Shown piece by piece: positions 9,626 through 19,123 of a stretch of DNA of 64,000 nucleotides. Each line of letters starts with the position of its first letter. The stretch's first letter is position 1. The notes under the pieces were generated by a model that was not told the DNA's origin, searched no databases, and saw only the letters and a list, made by a program, of their open reading frames with translations. A program made the position numbers and the translations under genes. Origin of the DNA: Chryseobacterium culicis (GTDB lineage: Bacteria > Bacteroidota > Bacteroidia > Flavobacteriales > Weeksellaceae); assembly GCF_900108365.1 (NCBI RefSeq), contig NZ_FNWQ01000002.1, forward strand, positions 868,001-932,000, written 5' to 3'.

Positions 9626-9627
9626 AT

Positions 9628-11034
9628 TTAGCTATTATATAAAGCTATGTATTTTTCTGCAGATTTCTCCCAGGCAAAATCAAAATTCATGTTGGCATGG
9701 ATAAGTTCTTCCATCATCCCTTTTTGATTATAAATGGCCATCGCCCTATTCATTGCATGTACTATATCATCCACGCCCGGATACGTGAAATTCAGTCCTG
9801 CTCCACCGGTTGAGATATCTTCTACAGTATCTCTGAGACCTCCGGTATATCTTACCACCGGAACAGTTCCGTATCTCATGGAGTACATCTGATTCAATCC
9901 GCAGGGTTCTACTCTGGAAGGCATCAGAAGAAAATCTGCCGAGGCATATATTTTATGGGAAAGATGTTCTTTATATCCCAGATCCAATGCAAAATTGGTA
10001 TAGGTATAGTCGTATTCTTTCAGTTTATTTTCAATATAGGTATTTCCTGAGCCGAGAATCATAATATTTAAAGCTCCGTAGCTTTGTTTAATGCTTCTCC
10101 AAACCACATCCGGCAGGAAATCTGCTCCTTTTTCCGTAGCGAATCTTCCGATAAAGGCAAACAGAGGCAGTTCTGGCCTCAATCCATATTCTTTACAGAG
10201 CTTTTCTTTATTTTTCTTTTTTTGAGCGACTGCATTTTGGATGTTAAAATTAAAATCCAGCATCGGATCAGTCTCAGGGTTCCATACTTCGGTGTCAATA
10301 CCGTTGATAATTCCATAGGCCTTTCCGAATTCCTGACGAACCAGACTTTCCAGTCCGCGGAAGCTTATGAAAAGTTCTTCAAGATAGCCTTCAGAAACGG
10401 TTGTAAAAGCATTGGCACATTTAATCATACTTGCCAGCGGATTCATGAATCCGTTCCAATCCATCAATCCCCATTTGTATGGATCAAATGAAGGCATATA
10501 TTGTGCCATATTCCAGCTCATCATCCCCTGATATTCTCCATTATGAATGGTTCCTATTGTTTTTACGCCTTTTAAGAATTCAAATTCATAACAATTTTCT
10601 ATCATAAAAGGAACCAGCCCGGTATGATAATCGTGGCAGTGAAGAACATCCGGACGTATTTTCATAGCAGAAAGCCAATGCAGCACACCATGCTGAAAAG
10701 CGATGAACTGGAAATTTTCATCCTGATATCCGTAAGGATTATCCCGGTCTAATAATCCGGGAATTTTCACCATATACAGCTCAAAACCCAAAACGTTTGT
10801 TTTTTCTTTCAACACCTGAACCTGCAGCATATTATGCGCCTGATGAATAAACCCGTCAAAAACCAGTTCAAATTCATGATCATAAACAAAGGCTTTATTG
10901 TACCAGGGCATCACTACCTTGGCATCTATCCCTTTTATTTTGTTCTGATATTTCGGGAGTGCTCCCACTACATCTGCCAGACCGCCTACTTTTGCTACAG
11001 GATAACATTCTGTACTTAAATGATAAATAACCAT
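9628..11034 (-). CDS. glgA: Glycogen synthase (ADP-glucose type, GT5)
   Basis: Adds glucose from ADP-glucose to growing alpha-1,4-glucan. The 468-residue GT-B protein has the donor-binding KVGGLADVVGALP motif at residues 15-27, the HCHDYHTGLVP acceptor-side region, FIGRFATEKG at the start of the C-terminal Rossmann domain and the EPCGLNQMYSMRYG motif with the catalytic Glu. Length is normal for GlgA. It lies 3 bases downstream of glgB and 2 bases upstream of the lipoprotein gene, so the operon is translated as a tight unit. Confidence 0.96.
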   Translation of the reverse strand: MVIYHLSTECYPVAKVGGLADVVGALPKYQNKIKGIDAKVVMPWYNKAFVYDHEFELVFDGFIHQAHNMLQVQVLKEKTNVLGFELYMVKIPGLLDRDNPYGYQDENFQFIAFQHGVLHWLSAMKIRPDVLHCHDYHTGLVPFMIENCYEFEFLKGVKTIGTIHNGEYQGMMSWNMAQYMPSFDPYKWGLMDWNGFMNPLASMIKCANAFTTVSEGYLEELFISFRGLESLVRQEFGKAYGIINGIDTEVWNPETDPMLDFNFNIQNAVAQKKKNKEKLCKEYGLRPELPLFAFIGRFATEKGADFLPDVVWRSIKQSYGALNIMILGSGNTYIENKLKEYDYTYTNFALDLGYKEHLSHKIYASADFLLMPSRVEPCGLNQMYSMRYGTVPVVRYTGGLRDTVEDISTGGAGLNFTYPGVDDIVHAMNRAMAIYNQKGMMEELIHANMNFDFAWEKSAEKYIALYNS

Positions 11035-11037
11035 TCT

Positions 11038-12987
11038 TTATCTCTTGTGTTTAATTCTATGTAATTTATACTTTTTATCTTTCTTCTGTCTTAAAATAAT
11101 TCCTGCCAATGGCGGTAACTTGATCGTCATTGTTTTCGGATAGCTCCTCCATTCTTCGTATTTTTCCTCCAGGATTTCAGGCGCTGCTCCGCTTCCGCTG
11201 TATTTTTCATCATCTGAATTTAAAACAGTCTCCCAGTGTGTTCCGGCAGGAATTCCAATTTTATAATCCAATACTTTGGGCGCCAGATTTAAAACAACCA
11301 TCAATACATCTTCTTTTCTTTTACCTTTTCTCAGGTAGATGTAGACCGAGTTTTCCAGATCATCAGCTTCTACCCATTCAAAACCATGCCTATCAAACTG
11401 ATTTTCATAAAATGCAGTTTCTGATGTGTACAGATGATTCAGATCTTTTACCATCTCCTGCATTCCTTTATGAACAGGATATTTGAGTAAATGCCAGTCG
11501 AGACTTCTGGTAAAATTCCATTCACTGGTCTGTCCAAATTCATCACCCATGAAAAGAAGCTTGGCTCCGGGGTGGGTATACATATATACGTACAGGGCGC
11601 GCAGATTGGCAAACTTCTGCCATTCGTCCCCTTTCATTTTATAGATAAGGCTTGCCTTTCCGTGTACGACTTCATCATGTGACAAAGGCATCATATAATT
11701 TTCATTATACATATACATAGAAGCGAAGGTCAGCTTATGATGATGGAATTTACGGTTGTCAAAATCTTCTTTAAAATAATCTAAAGTGTCATGCATCCAG
11801 CCCATCATCCATTTCATACCAAAACCTACGCCGCCATCATGTACGGGTTTGGTAAGCATAGGAAAATCTGAGCTTTCTTCTGCTATGGTGATGATATTAT
11901 CTCCAAATTCTTTGTAAACGGCAGTATTAAATTCCTGCAGAAAGGTTTTCGCCTCAAGGTTTACGTTAGTTCCATATATATTAGGCTCCCACTCGCCTTC
12001 ATTTCTTGAATAATCGAGATGAAGCATTGAGGTAACTGCATCTACCCGCAATCCGTCTGCATGGTAACGGTCCAGCCAGAACATTGCATTGGAGATGAGA
12101 AATGATTTGACTTCATTTCTTCCATAATTGAAAATATATGACTTCCAATCCGGATGAAAGCCTTTTCTCGGATCTTCATGCTCATAGAGGTAAGAACCGT
12201 CAAAGCGGTGAAGACCGTTAGCATCGCCCGGAAAATGAGACGGAACCCAATCCAGAATAACACCTATTTCATTTTTATGCAGTTCATCAATAAGAAACAT
12301 CAGATCCTGTGGTGAGCCGAAACGGGAGGTGGCCGCATAAAACCCTGTGATCTGATATCCCCAGCTTGGCTCATAAGGATATTCCATTACGGGCATAAAT
12401 TCTACATGGGTAAATCCCATCTCTCTGATATAAGGGATCAGTTTTTTGGCGATATCCCTGTAATTCAGAAAACGCTGAGGCTGATCAGCCTCTCTCACCC
12501 AGGATCCGAGATGAAGCTCATAGACTGACAGAGGAGCATTCAGCGTATTTTTTTGCCATCGGCTGTCCATCCACTCCTTATCATCCCATTCATACCATGT
12601 GGTAGATACCAGCGAGGCTGCCTGAATATTTTGTTCCCAGCTCAATGCATACGGATCACTTTTTTCCAGAATTTCTCCCGCAGGAGTTTCAATAGCATAT
12701 TTATATAATGTACCCCAGGTTAGTCCTTCAATAAACCCTTCCCAAATCCCGGATTCGTCCCATCTGGGAAACAGAATATGATCTTTATGATTCCAGTTAT
12801 TAAAATTTCCGATCACGGAAACTTTCTTTGCATTAGGTGCCCATACTGAAAAATATACTCCTTTCACGCCGTCTTTCTCCGCAGAATGTGCTCCAAATTT
12901 ACCGTACAGCTTATAATGTCTACCTTCTTTGAAAAGATACACATCATGATCGGTGAAAAGCGTGTAGGTTTTAACAGAATTCATCAA
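11038..12987 (-). CDS. glgB: 1,4-alpha-glucan branching enzyme (GH13)
   Basis: Introduces alpha-1,6 branches into glycogen. In 649 residues it shows an N-terminal CBM48/E-set (YFSVWAPNAKKVSVIGNFNN, about 46-65), a (beta/alpha)8 GH13 core with the nucleophile Asp in GLRVDAVTSML, the acid/base Glu in TIAEESSDFP and the third Asp in LSHDEVVHG, and a C-terminal all-beta domain. The basic tail KKDKKYKLHRIKHKR is a lineage-specific extension. It is first in glgB-glgA-lipoprotein-glgC. About 196 bases of AT-rich spacer separate it from the divergent esterase gene and probably hold both promoters. Confidence 0.96.
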   Translation of the reverse strand: MMNSVKTYTLFTDHDVYLFKEGRHYKLYGKFGAHSAEKDGVKGVYFSVWAPNAKKVSVIGNFNNWNHKDHILFPRWDESGIWEGFIEGLTWGTLYKYAIETPAGEILEKSDPYALSWEQNIQAASLVSTTWYEWDDKEWMDSRWQKNTLNAPLSVYELHLGSWVREADQPQRFLNYRDIAKKLIPYIREMGFTHVEFMPVMEYPYEPSWGYQITGFYAATSRFGSPQDLMFLIDELHKNEIGVILDWVPSHFPGDANGLHRFDGSYLYEHEDPRKGFHPDWKSYIFNYGRNEVKSFLISNAMFWLDRYHADGLRVDAVTSMLHLDYSRNEGEWEPNIYGTNVNLEAKTFLQEFNTAVYKEFGDNIITIAEESSDFPMLTKPVHDGGVGFGMKWMMGWMHDTLDYFKEDFDNRKFHHHKLTFASMYMYNENYMMPLSHDEVVHGKASLIYKMKGDEWQKFANLRALYVYMYTHPGAKLLFMGDEFGQTSEWNFTRSLDWHLLKYPVHKGMQEMVKDLNHLYTSETAFYENQFDRHGFEWVEADDLENSVYIYLRKGKRKEDVLMVVLNLAPKVLDYKIGIPAGTHWETVLNSDDEKYSGSGAAPEILEEKYEEWRSYPKTMTIKLPPLAGIILRQKKDKKYKLHRIKHKR

Positions 12988-13183
12988 GATCAGTTTATAT
13001 TTATAATTTTCCTGAAACTACGAAAAATACTGACAATAGCCATTAAAAAATCATCAAATAATTATCAATATCAATTCGTGTTTTGTCTTTCTATCAAATA
13101 TATCATTTTTTACCTCACATTTTTATGATTTCAAAACAATCTTTTTTATAAATTTATCATCACTATTTTATTAAACACATACG

Positions 13184-14305
13184 ATGAGGTTTGAACTTTA
13201 TACAGAAGAAAAAGACGACAGACCGGTATTTATCACCGGAAATTTCAACAGCTGGAATCCCAAAGATTATAACTTTCAGCTCAAACAGACCGATTCCTCC
13301 CATTATTTTATAGAAATTGATGACCAGATTCTTGCCGATGAAATTGATTACAAATTCACCAAAGGAGGCTGGGAAAATGTTGAGCTGGACCAATATGGAA
13401 ATATTACACCCAACCGAAAAGTACAAAAGTCTGACAGCAAAACTTCTGATACTGTAAAAAAGTGGAGATTAAACTGGGGTCCGTTCAAAGAAGAATATTA
13501 TCCAATAGCAGAGGTTATTTCTGAAAATTTTTATATCCCGCAGCTTGACCGCCACCGTAAGGTATGGGCCCTGCTGCCTTATGACTATCATACCACTGAT
13601 AAGCGGTATCCGGTTCTATATCTTCAGGATGCGCAAAACCTGTTCAGTGAAGGCAGTGGATTCGGGAATTGGGAAATCGACAAAAAGCTTTCTATCCTTG
13701 CAGAATACGGCCGCGGAGACCTTATTATCATCGCCATAGAGCATGGAAGCGAAGAAAGAATCAAAGAATATATTTTTGATAATGATCATGTAGCCAACGG
13801 CTCGGAAGGAAAAAAATACATCCGCTTCATTGCAGATACTCTGAAACCTTATGTGGACGAAAATTACAGAACCAAAAAAGACCGCGACAATACCGGAATC
13901 GGAGGCAGTTCATTAGGAGCACTCATCAGCATATACAGTGGGTTTCTTTATCCTGAAGTATATTCTAAACTCCTGATCTTTTCTCCTTCTCTTTGGGTAG
14001 AACCGAATAACAACTTTCCTATGATGAGCTTCAGAGTTCCTTTTAAAACTAAAATTTATCTGTACGGCGGCAGCCAGGAAGGATCCAAGATGGTCAAAAG
14101 AATTCACATTTTTGAAGAGTACCTGAAAAGATGGGAAGAGAAAAAGCTTTTTGATTTTGAGTTTAAAACCAATATAAATCCAGAGGGCACACACAATGAA
14201 TTTTACTGGTCGCAGGAGTTTCCGAGGGCGATAGAATGGCTGTTCTATGACAATACGGAAAATCCTGTAGAAGTAAAACCACAACAGCAGAGCATCAAAG
14301 AATAA
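13184..14305 (+). CDS. Esterase-family alpha/beta hydrolase with N-terminal CBM48-like domain
   Basis: 373 residues in two parts. Residues 1-90 resemble the E-set/CBM48 fold of glycogen-active enzymes (FITGNFNSWNPKDYNF near residues 18-33). From about 105 onward is an esterase_D-type alpha/beta hydrolase, with VWALLPYDY, PVLYLQDAQNLF and the nucleophile elbow GIGGSSLGAL near 240. No signal peptide, so cytosolic. The architecture resembles enterochelin esterase Fes and xylan/glucan esterases with E-set domains. It is divergent from glgB and first of the rightward amide-ligase run; the next gene follows after 34 bases. Substrate unknown: a glucan ester or an ester/thioester intermediate of the run are both possible. 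Confidence 0.82.
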   Translation: MRFELYTEEKDDRPVFITGNFNSWNPKDYNFQLKQTDSSHYFIEIDDQILADEIDYKFTKGGWENVELDQYGNITPNRKVQKSDSKTSDTVKKWRLNWGPFKEEYYPIAEVISENFYIPQLDRHRKVWALLPYDYHTTDKRYPVLYLQDAQNLFSEGSGFGNWEIDKKLSILAEYGRGDLIIIAIEHGSEERIKEYIFDNDHVANGSEGKKYIRFIADTLKPYVDENYRTKKDRDNTGIGGSSLGALISIYSGFLYPEVYSKLLIFSPSLWVEPNNNFPMMSFRVPFKTKIYLYGGSQEGSKMVKRIHIFEEYLKRWEEKKLFDFEFKTNINPEGTHNEFYWSQEFPRAIEWLFYDNTENPVEVKPQQQSIKE

Positions 14306-14339
14306 GCCTGAAAATTGCTTAAGAAATTCTCAGAAAGCA

Positions 14340-15788
14340 ATGCAGGACACAAGAGAAATACAACATCTACTTATGAAACTGATCAATAAAAAAAACAAAA
14401 ATTACACTCAGGTTTTCCATCTATTCACCGAAGAAGAATGGGCTAAAACCGGTAAAAATTTCAATAAAAATATAGCCACTTTTTTCACGGGAAAAAAATA
14501 TGAGGTTTTTGTGAATGCCCATGAAGAAGGAATTACTTATTTCATTGGGTTAGGAAAATCTGGCCTGCAGAATTTTGAAATCCAGCAGGTGGCTGCCAAA
14601 TTCTCACAATCCCAGAAAGAAAAGCTCCAGGCAGTCCCCACGCTGGCACTGGCCGATTTCATGAATGAACAGCAATTCGAAGAATTGATTAAAGGCTTGC
14701 TGGCAGGTACCTATAATTATCCTTTTGATAAAAAACATGTATTCTGGAATCCGAAATTTGAACTGCATTTTGAAAATTTAAGCCAGAAAAAATTAGATCA
14801 TATCAGCCATAAAACAGAAGCTTTGATTAACGGACAGACGGCCTGCCAGGAATGGCTGAACAAACCTGCCAATATGAAAAAACCGGAAATCTTAAGTGCA
14901 TATCTTAAAAATCTGTCTAAAAAATATGATCTAAAATACACGGTCTTCAACAGGAAGAAATGTGAAGAACTGGGATTGGGAGCCTATCTGTCCGTTAATC
15001 AGGGAAGTGCTTACGATGCCGCTTTTACCATTGTAGAATATAAAACAACGGTTAAAAATGCCAAAACCTTCGGGCTGGTAGGCAAATGTATCTTGTTTGA
15101 TACCGGAGGGATATCAATAAAAAGTTCTGCCAATCTTCATTATATGAAATCTGATATGGGAGGTGCTACAGCGGTTATAGGAACATTAATTTATGCCGCA
15201 GAAATGCAGCTTCCGGTAAACATCATTGCTGTGCTTCCTATTACGGACAATGCTGTTTCCGAGAAAGCCCTTCTTCCGAGCGATGTAATTACGGCTTACA
15301 ACGGAAAAACCATCGAAGTGCTTGATACGGACGCAGAAGGCCGGTTAATTCTTGCAGACGGACTGTCTTATCTTTCCAAAAACTACAAAACAGATTTCCT
15401 GATTGATCTGGCTACTTTAACCGGAAGCTCGGTAAGAATGTTTGGAGATACCTGCGCGGCCATGTTCTCCAATAATGAGGAATTGAAAAATAATCTCATC
15501 AAAACAGGAGATCTAACCAATCAGAGACTTTGGAATCTTCCATTATGGGAGGTATGGAAAGACGATATTCAGTCAGATGTGGCAGACATGAAAAATATCT
15601 CCTTAAAACCAATCGGAGACTGTATTATTGCTGCAAAATTTTTAGAGCAGTTCACTGAAAACCACCCTAAATGGGCACATTTGGATATCGCGGGCGTTGC
15701 TTTTGGGAATGTAGGCTATGCCAGAGAAAAAGCAGCAACCGGTTATGGAGTTCAGCTCCTCGTGAATTTAATTGAAAATTATCACTAA
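14340..15788 (+). CDS. M17 leucyl aminopeptidase family protein
   Basis: Cytosolic dimetal aminopeptidase of the PepA/LAP family, 482 residues, about usual length. The C-terminal catalytic domain shows LFDTGGISIKSSA (metal ligand Asp), MKSDMGGATAV (second Asp), and LDTDAEGRLILADGL, which replaces the canonical NTDAEGRL Asn with Asp. The N-terminal 150 residues are the more variable LAP N-domain. It removes N-terminal residues from peptides or cleaves dipeptides. The position inside a run of ligases and esterases suggests recycling or maturing a peptide-like product, but a housekeeping role is equally compatible. Confidence 0.9.
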   Translation: MQDTREIQHLLMKLINKKNKNYTQVFHLFTEEEWAKTGKNFNKNIATFFTGKKYEVFVNAHEEGITYFIGLGKSGLQNFEIQQVAAKFSQSQKEKLQAVPTLALADFMNEQQFEELIKGLLAGTYNYPFDKKHVFWNPKFELHFENLSQKKLDHISHKTEALINGQTACQEWLNKPANMKKPEILSAYLKNLSKKYDLKYTVFNRKKCEELGLGAYLSVNQGSAYDAAFTIVEYKTTVKNAKTFGLVGKCILFDTGGISIKSSANLHYMKSDMGGATAVIGTLIYAAEMQLPVNIIAVLPITDNAVSEKALLPSDVITAYNGKTIEVLDTDAEGRLILADGLSYLSKNYKTDFLIDLATLTGSSVRMFGDTCAAMFSNNEELKNNLIKTGDLTNQRLWNLPLWEVWKDDIQSDVADMKNISLKPIGDCIIAAKFLEQFTENHPKWAHLDIAGVAFGNVGYAREKAATGYGVQLLVNLIENYH

Positions 15789-15892
15789 AAATTAGTTTTT
15801 TACAAAAAAACTCTGTATACTTGATTAGTGGATTTTCAAAACCGCACAATATTCCATTATTTACTATTAATAAAATAATAAATAAATGCTTT

Positions 15893-15900
15893 TATTTTTG
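15893..15900 (+). promoter_or_regulatory. Putative -7 element upstream of the first ATP-grasp gene
   Basis: TATTTTTG matches TAnnTTTG and lies 30 bases before the ATG at 15930, in a 141-base AT-rich spacer. No convincing -33 box was seen. It suggests that the ATP-grasp genes can be transcribed separately from the esterase-M17 pair. Confidence 0.35.
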
Positions 15901-15929
15901 AAAATTCACTACATCTTAAAAAACATTAT

Positions 15930-17144
15930 ATGGAGAAGAAAACTATTGTGTGTATTTCGTGCTATTACAAAGGCTACGATTTTATGGACGAAATGAAGAA
16001 GCTCGGCCATACAGTCATCCTCGTCACATCAGAAAACCTCAAAGAAAAAAATTGGCCCTGGCATGCTATTGATGAAACGTTTTATATGCCTGAACTGAAG
16101 CCGTCTGTGTGGAACCTGGAGCATCTTATCCAGGGATTTTCCCACCTGATGAAAACCAGAAAAGTAGATGCGGTAGTAGCTTTGGATGATTATGACGTAG
16201 AAAAAGCCGCATTAATCAGAGAAACATTCCGTATTCCGGGGATGGGCCAGACTACCCACCGGTATTTCAGAGATAAGCTGGCCATGCGCCAAAAAGCAAA
16301 AGATTCCGGGATCAGCGTTCCTGAATTTACCGCGGTATTCAATGATGATGAAGTGAACGAATTCACAGACCGCGTTCCGGCACCATGGGTATTGAAACCG
16401 CGATCAGAAGCATCCGCATCAGGAATCAAAAAAATAACTTCCAGGGAACAGCTTTATGAAGCGTTAGAAGCATTGGGAGAAGAACGTCATCTCTTTTTAC
16501 TGGAAAGTTTTAAGCCCGGAGATGTTTATCATGTAGACAGCCTAACTTTTAATAAAAAAATTGTATTCACTTCAGCCTCTAAATATCTTGCTCCTCCTAT
16601 GCAGGTTTCCCATGAAGGCGGAGTATTCAGATCCAAAACGCTGGGCAGATATTCTGAAGAGTTTAAAGCATTAGAAGAAATTAACGCCCGCGTACTTTCT
16701 GACTTCGGACTTATAAATGGGGCTACTCACACAGAGTTTATCCGTGGGAAAGAAGATGGCAAATGGTATTTCCTTGAGACCTCTTCAAGAGTTGGCGGAG
16801 CACATATTCCGGATCTTGTGGAAGCTTCAAGCGGCATCAATATATGGAGAGAATGGGCGAAGATTGAAGATGCGCTTCTGAGAGGCACTGATTATGATGT
16901 TTCAACCCCCTCAAGCTACTATTCCGGACTAATTGTAGCATTGATCAAAGATAAAGAACCTGACTATAGTAATTTTGAGTGTGAAGAAGCTGTCAAATTC
17001 CTTCCTATAGAATACCACGTCGGGATTGTTTATAAGTCTGATAAAGCCTCCGTTATAGAAGAAAGACTGGATTCCGCGGCAGAGCTGATTCATGCGGATA
17101 TGCTGAATATCTTACCTCCCAAAAGTACCAAGCTCAGCTCCTGA
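15930..17144 (+). CDS. ATP-grasp ligase
   Basis: 404-residue predicted carboxylate-amine/thiol ligase that activates a carboxylate as acylphosphate. The N-terminal Rossmann-like domain (VCISCYYKGYDF, VVALDDYDVEKAALIRE) precedes an ATP-grasp fold: WVLKPRSEASASGIKKI (nucleotide-binding Lys and glycine-rich loop, about 152-168), LLESFKPGDVYHVDS, and THTEFIRG with WYFLETSSRVGG, carrying the Mg-binding acidic/Asn region. The preATP-grasp portion resembles carnosine-synthase/BtrJ-like peptide ligases. Substrates cannot be inferred. A second ATP-grasp gene lies 1 kb downstream, with an esterase between them. Confidence 0.88.
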   Translation: MEKKTIVCISCYYKGYDFMDEMKKLGHTVILVTSENLKEKNWPWHAIDETFYMPELKPSVWNLEHLIQGFSHLMKTRKVDAVVALDDYDVEKAALIRETFRIPGMGQTTHRYFRDKLAMRQKAKDSGISVPEFTAVFNDDEVNEFTDRVPAPWVLKPRSEASASGIKKITSREQLYEALEALGEERHLFLLESFKPGDVYHVDSLTFNKKIVFTSASKYLAPPMQVSHEGGVFRSKTLGRYSEEFKALEEINARVLSDFGLINGATHTEFIRGKEDGKWYFLETSSRVGGAHIPDLVEASSGINIWREWAKIEDALLRGTDYDVSTPSSYYSGLIVALIKDKEPDYSNFECEEAVKFLPIEYHVGIVYKSDKASVIEERLDSAAELIHADMLNILPPKSTKLSS

Positions 17145-17263
17145 ATCAGGCAGTATGCTATTGATATACAAAATACTAGCAAATTCATACTAGGTAATTG
17201 AGTGGAGAATCCTTTCCGAAACGTAATTTAAAAAGCCTTAATTCAAAAAAAACACGAGAATAG

Positions 17264-17353
17264 GATAATTATCAGTTCATTGACCCATGCGATGCCAATC
17301 AACCGGATATTGAAGAAAAGATCAGCTCGGAGGAATTGAACTTATCAAATTAA
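17264..17353 (+). pseudogene. Possible decayed coding remnant
   Basis: A 29-codon open stretch without a start codon runs from just after a TAG at 17261 to TAA at 17351. Its translation is hydrophilic and protein-like (QFIDPCDANQPDIEEKISS, then EELNLSN). It sits in the 228-base spacer between an ATP-grasp gene and an esterase gene. It may be the tail of a lost gene or chance. Confidence 0.25.
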
Positions 17354-17372
17354 TACAATTAAACACAAAGAA

Positions 17373-18086
17373 ATGCCTCATATAGAACATACAGATTATT
17401 ATTCAAATATATTGGGAACAAGTCTCAAGGTAGAAGTGACCGGGCATTATGGCCATCCTGTCATCATGTTCCCTACTTCCCAGGGACAATACACCCAAAA
17501 CCATGATTTTCATCTCAATGGAAGCATCAATTGGTTCGTAGAACAGGGAAAAGTAAAGCTTTATAACATACAGACCATCGACAGCTGGAGTTTTTACGAT
17601 GATAAAATTTCTCCCCAGCAAAGAATAAGAAACTACGAACGGTATGTACAGTTTCTCATTAAAGAATTTGTGCCTTATATCCAGAAGCTTCACAAGACTC
17701 ATCGAGTAGCAGTTGCAGGAGCCAGTTTTGGCGGATATCATGCCGCTAATTTTGCATTCCGGTTTCCGGATGTGGTTTCTCATCTTTTTTGCCTCTCCGG
17801 AGCTTTCAGTATCAGAAATTTCATAGACGGCTATTCTGATGATCTGGTGTATTTCAACTGTCCCAGAGAATTTGTAAGAAATGATGAAGCCTGGAAATAC
17901 AAACATATGCATATTGTACTGAGCACTTCTGATCAGGACATCTGCAGAGAAAAAAACGTAGAAATGGCGGAAATCTTAAGACTGAAAGGCATAGACTTCT
18001 GGTACGACGAAAGAAAATGGATAGGCCACGACTGGCCTTTATGGAGAATGGTCTTCCCGACCTTTATAGGAGCTTTCTTCTCTTAG
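17373..18086 (+). CDS. Esterase-family alpha/beta hydrolase
   Basis: 237-residue cytosolic hydrolase of the putative-esterase (PF00756-like) group. The nucleophile elbow is AVAGASFGGYHAANF near residues 112-126; an acidic residue in STSDQDICRE and the His of WIGHDWPLWR near 226 complete the probable triad. Unlike the larger esterase at 13184 it has no E-set domain. It lies between two ATP-grasp genes on the same strand, 51 bases before the second one. Such pairing suggests that it releases an ester or thioester, or trims the product of the ligases; this is inference. Confidence 0.82.
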   Translation: MPHIEHTDYYSNILGTSLKVEVTGHYGHPVIMFPTSQGQYTQNHDFHLNGSINWFVEQGKVKLYNIQTIDSWSFYDDKISPQQRIRNYERYVQFLIKEFVPYIQKLHKTHRVAVAGASFGGYHAANFAFRFPDVVSHLFCLSGAFSIRNFIDGYSDDLVYFNCPREFVRNDEAWKYKHMHIVLSTSDQDICREKNVEMAEILRLKGIDFWYDERKWIGHDWPLWRMVFPTFIGAFFS

Positions 18087-18137
18087 CACAACAAAAAACA
18101 AATAGAAAAAAATATATCCATCTTAAAAACAAAAATT

Positions 18138-19091
18138 ATGACAAAAAAAGTAGGAATTCTTTTCGGTATGGAAGATACATTTCCCTGGGCATTTATTGAC
18201 AAAGTGAACGAGCTTGGAGGTGGAGAAATCGTGGCTGAACCCGTTACTATTGACAAACTTGAACAGGGAGCAGATTATGGCTATGCAGTGATCATCGACA
18301 GAATTTCGCAGGACGTTCCCTTTTACAGAGCTTATCTGAAAAATGCAGCACTTAACGGCACCTATGTGATCAACAATCCATTTTGGTGGAGCGCAGACGA
18401 AAAGTTTTTCAACAATGCCCTGATGTCTAAACTGGGAATTCCTCTTCCTAAGACCGTTTTGCTGCCATCACATGAAAGACCGGACAATACTTCAGAAACT
18501 TCATTCAGAAACCTCAAATTTCCGCATGACTGGGAATATATCTTCAATTATGTAGGATTTCCGGCATACATGAAGCCTCACGACGGTGGCGGCTGGAAGA
18601 GTGTTTACAGGGTGGAAAATCCGGATGATCTCTGGAATAAGCTGGGTGAAACGGAACAGCTGGTCATGATGGTACAGGAAGAAATTGTTTTTGACGACTA
18701 TTACAGAGTGTACTGCCTGGGCAGAAAATATGTCCACATTATGCCTTATGAACCGAGAAACGCCCCTCATTTAAGATATGCCACCACTCATCAGACACAA
18801 GGAAAAGAGCTTGAAAAATTGCTGAAAACCATTCATGACTATACCATTACAATGAATGAAGCTTTGGGGTATGATTTCAATACTGTAGAGTTTGCTGTGA
18901 GAGACGGTATTCCTTATGCCATCGACTTCTGTAATCCGGCTCCGGATGCTGACAGAAATTCTGTGGGAGAAGAAAACTTTGCATGGATTATAGAGCATGC
19001 AGCCAAACTGGCTGTAGAAAAAGCTAAAGAATACGTTCCGGGGAAACCGAATATTGCCTGGGGAACCTTTGTGAAGGATTCCATTAAATAA
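18138..19091 (+). CDS. Second ATP-grasp ligase
   Basis: 317-residue ATP-grasp protein, shorter than the one at 15930. The core is visible: YMKPHDGGGWKSVYRV (ATP-binding Lys and Gly-rich loop, about 149-164), MMVQEEIVFDDYYRVYCLG (hinge and adenine-binding region) and FNTVEFAVRDGIPYAIDFCN with the Mg-binding Glu/Asp/Asn. A conserved ENFAWIIEHAAK helix follows. Predicted to form an amide bond with ATP. It precedes the GCS2 ligase by 32 bases, so the two are almost certainly co-expressed. Substrate unknown. Confidence 0.88.
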   Translation: MTKKVGILFGMEDTFPWAFIDKVNELGGGEIVAEPVTIDKLEQGADYGYAVIIDRISQDVPFYRAYLKNAALNGTYVINNPFWWSADEKFFNNALMSKLGIPLPKTVLLPSHERPDNTSETSFRNLKFPHDWEYIFNYVGFPAYMKPHDGGGWKSVYRVENPDDLWNKLGETEQLVMMVQEEIVFDDYYRVYCLGRKYVHIMPYEPRNAPHLRYATTHQTQGKELEKLLKTIHDYTITMNEALGYDFNTVEFAVRDGIPYAIDFCNPAPDADRNSVGEENFAWIIEHAAKLAVEKAKEYVPGKPNIAWGTFVKDSIK

Positions 19092-19123
19092 CATTGAAAA
19101 AAAATAAAAAAACACAATAAAAA

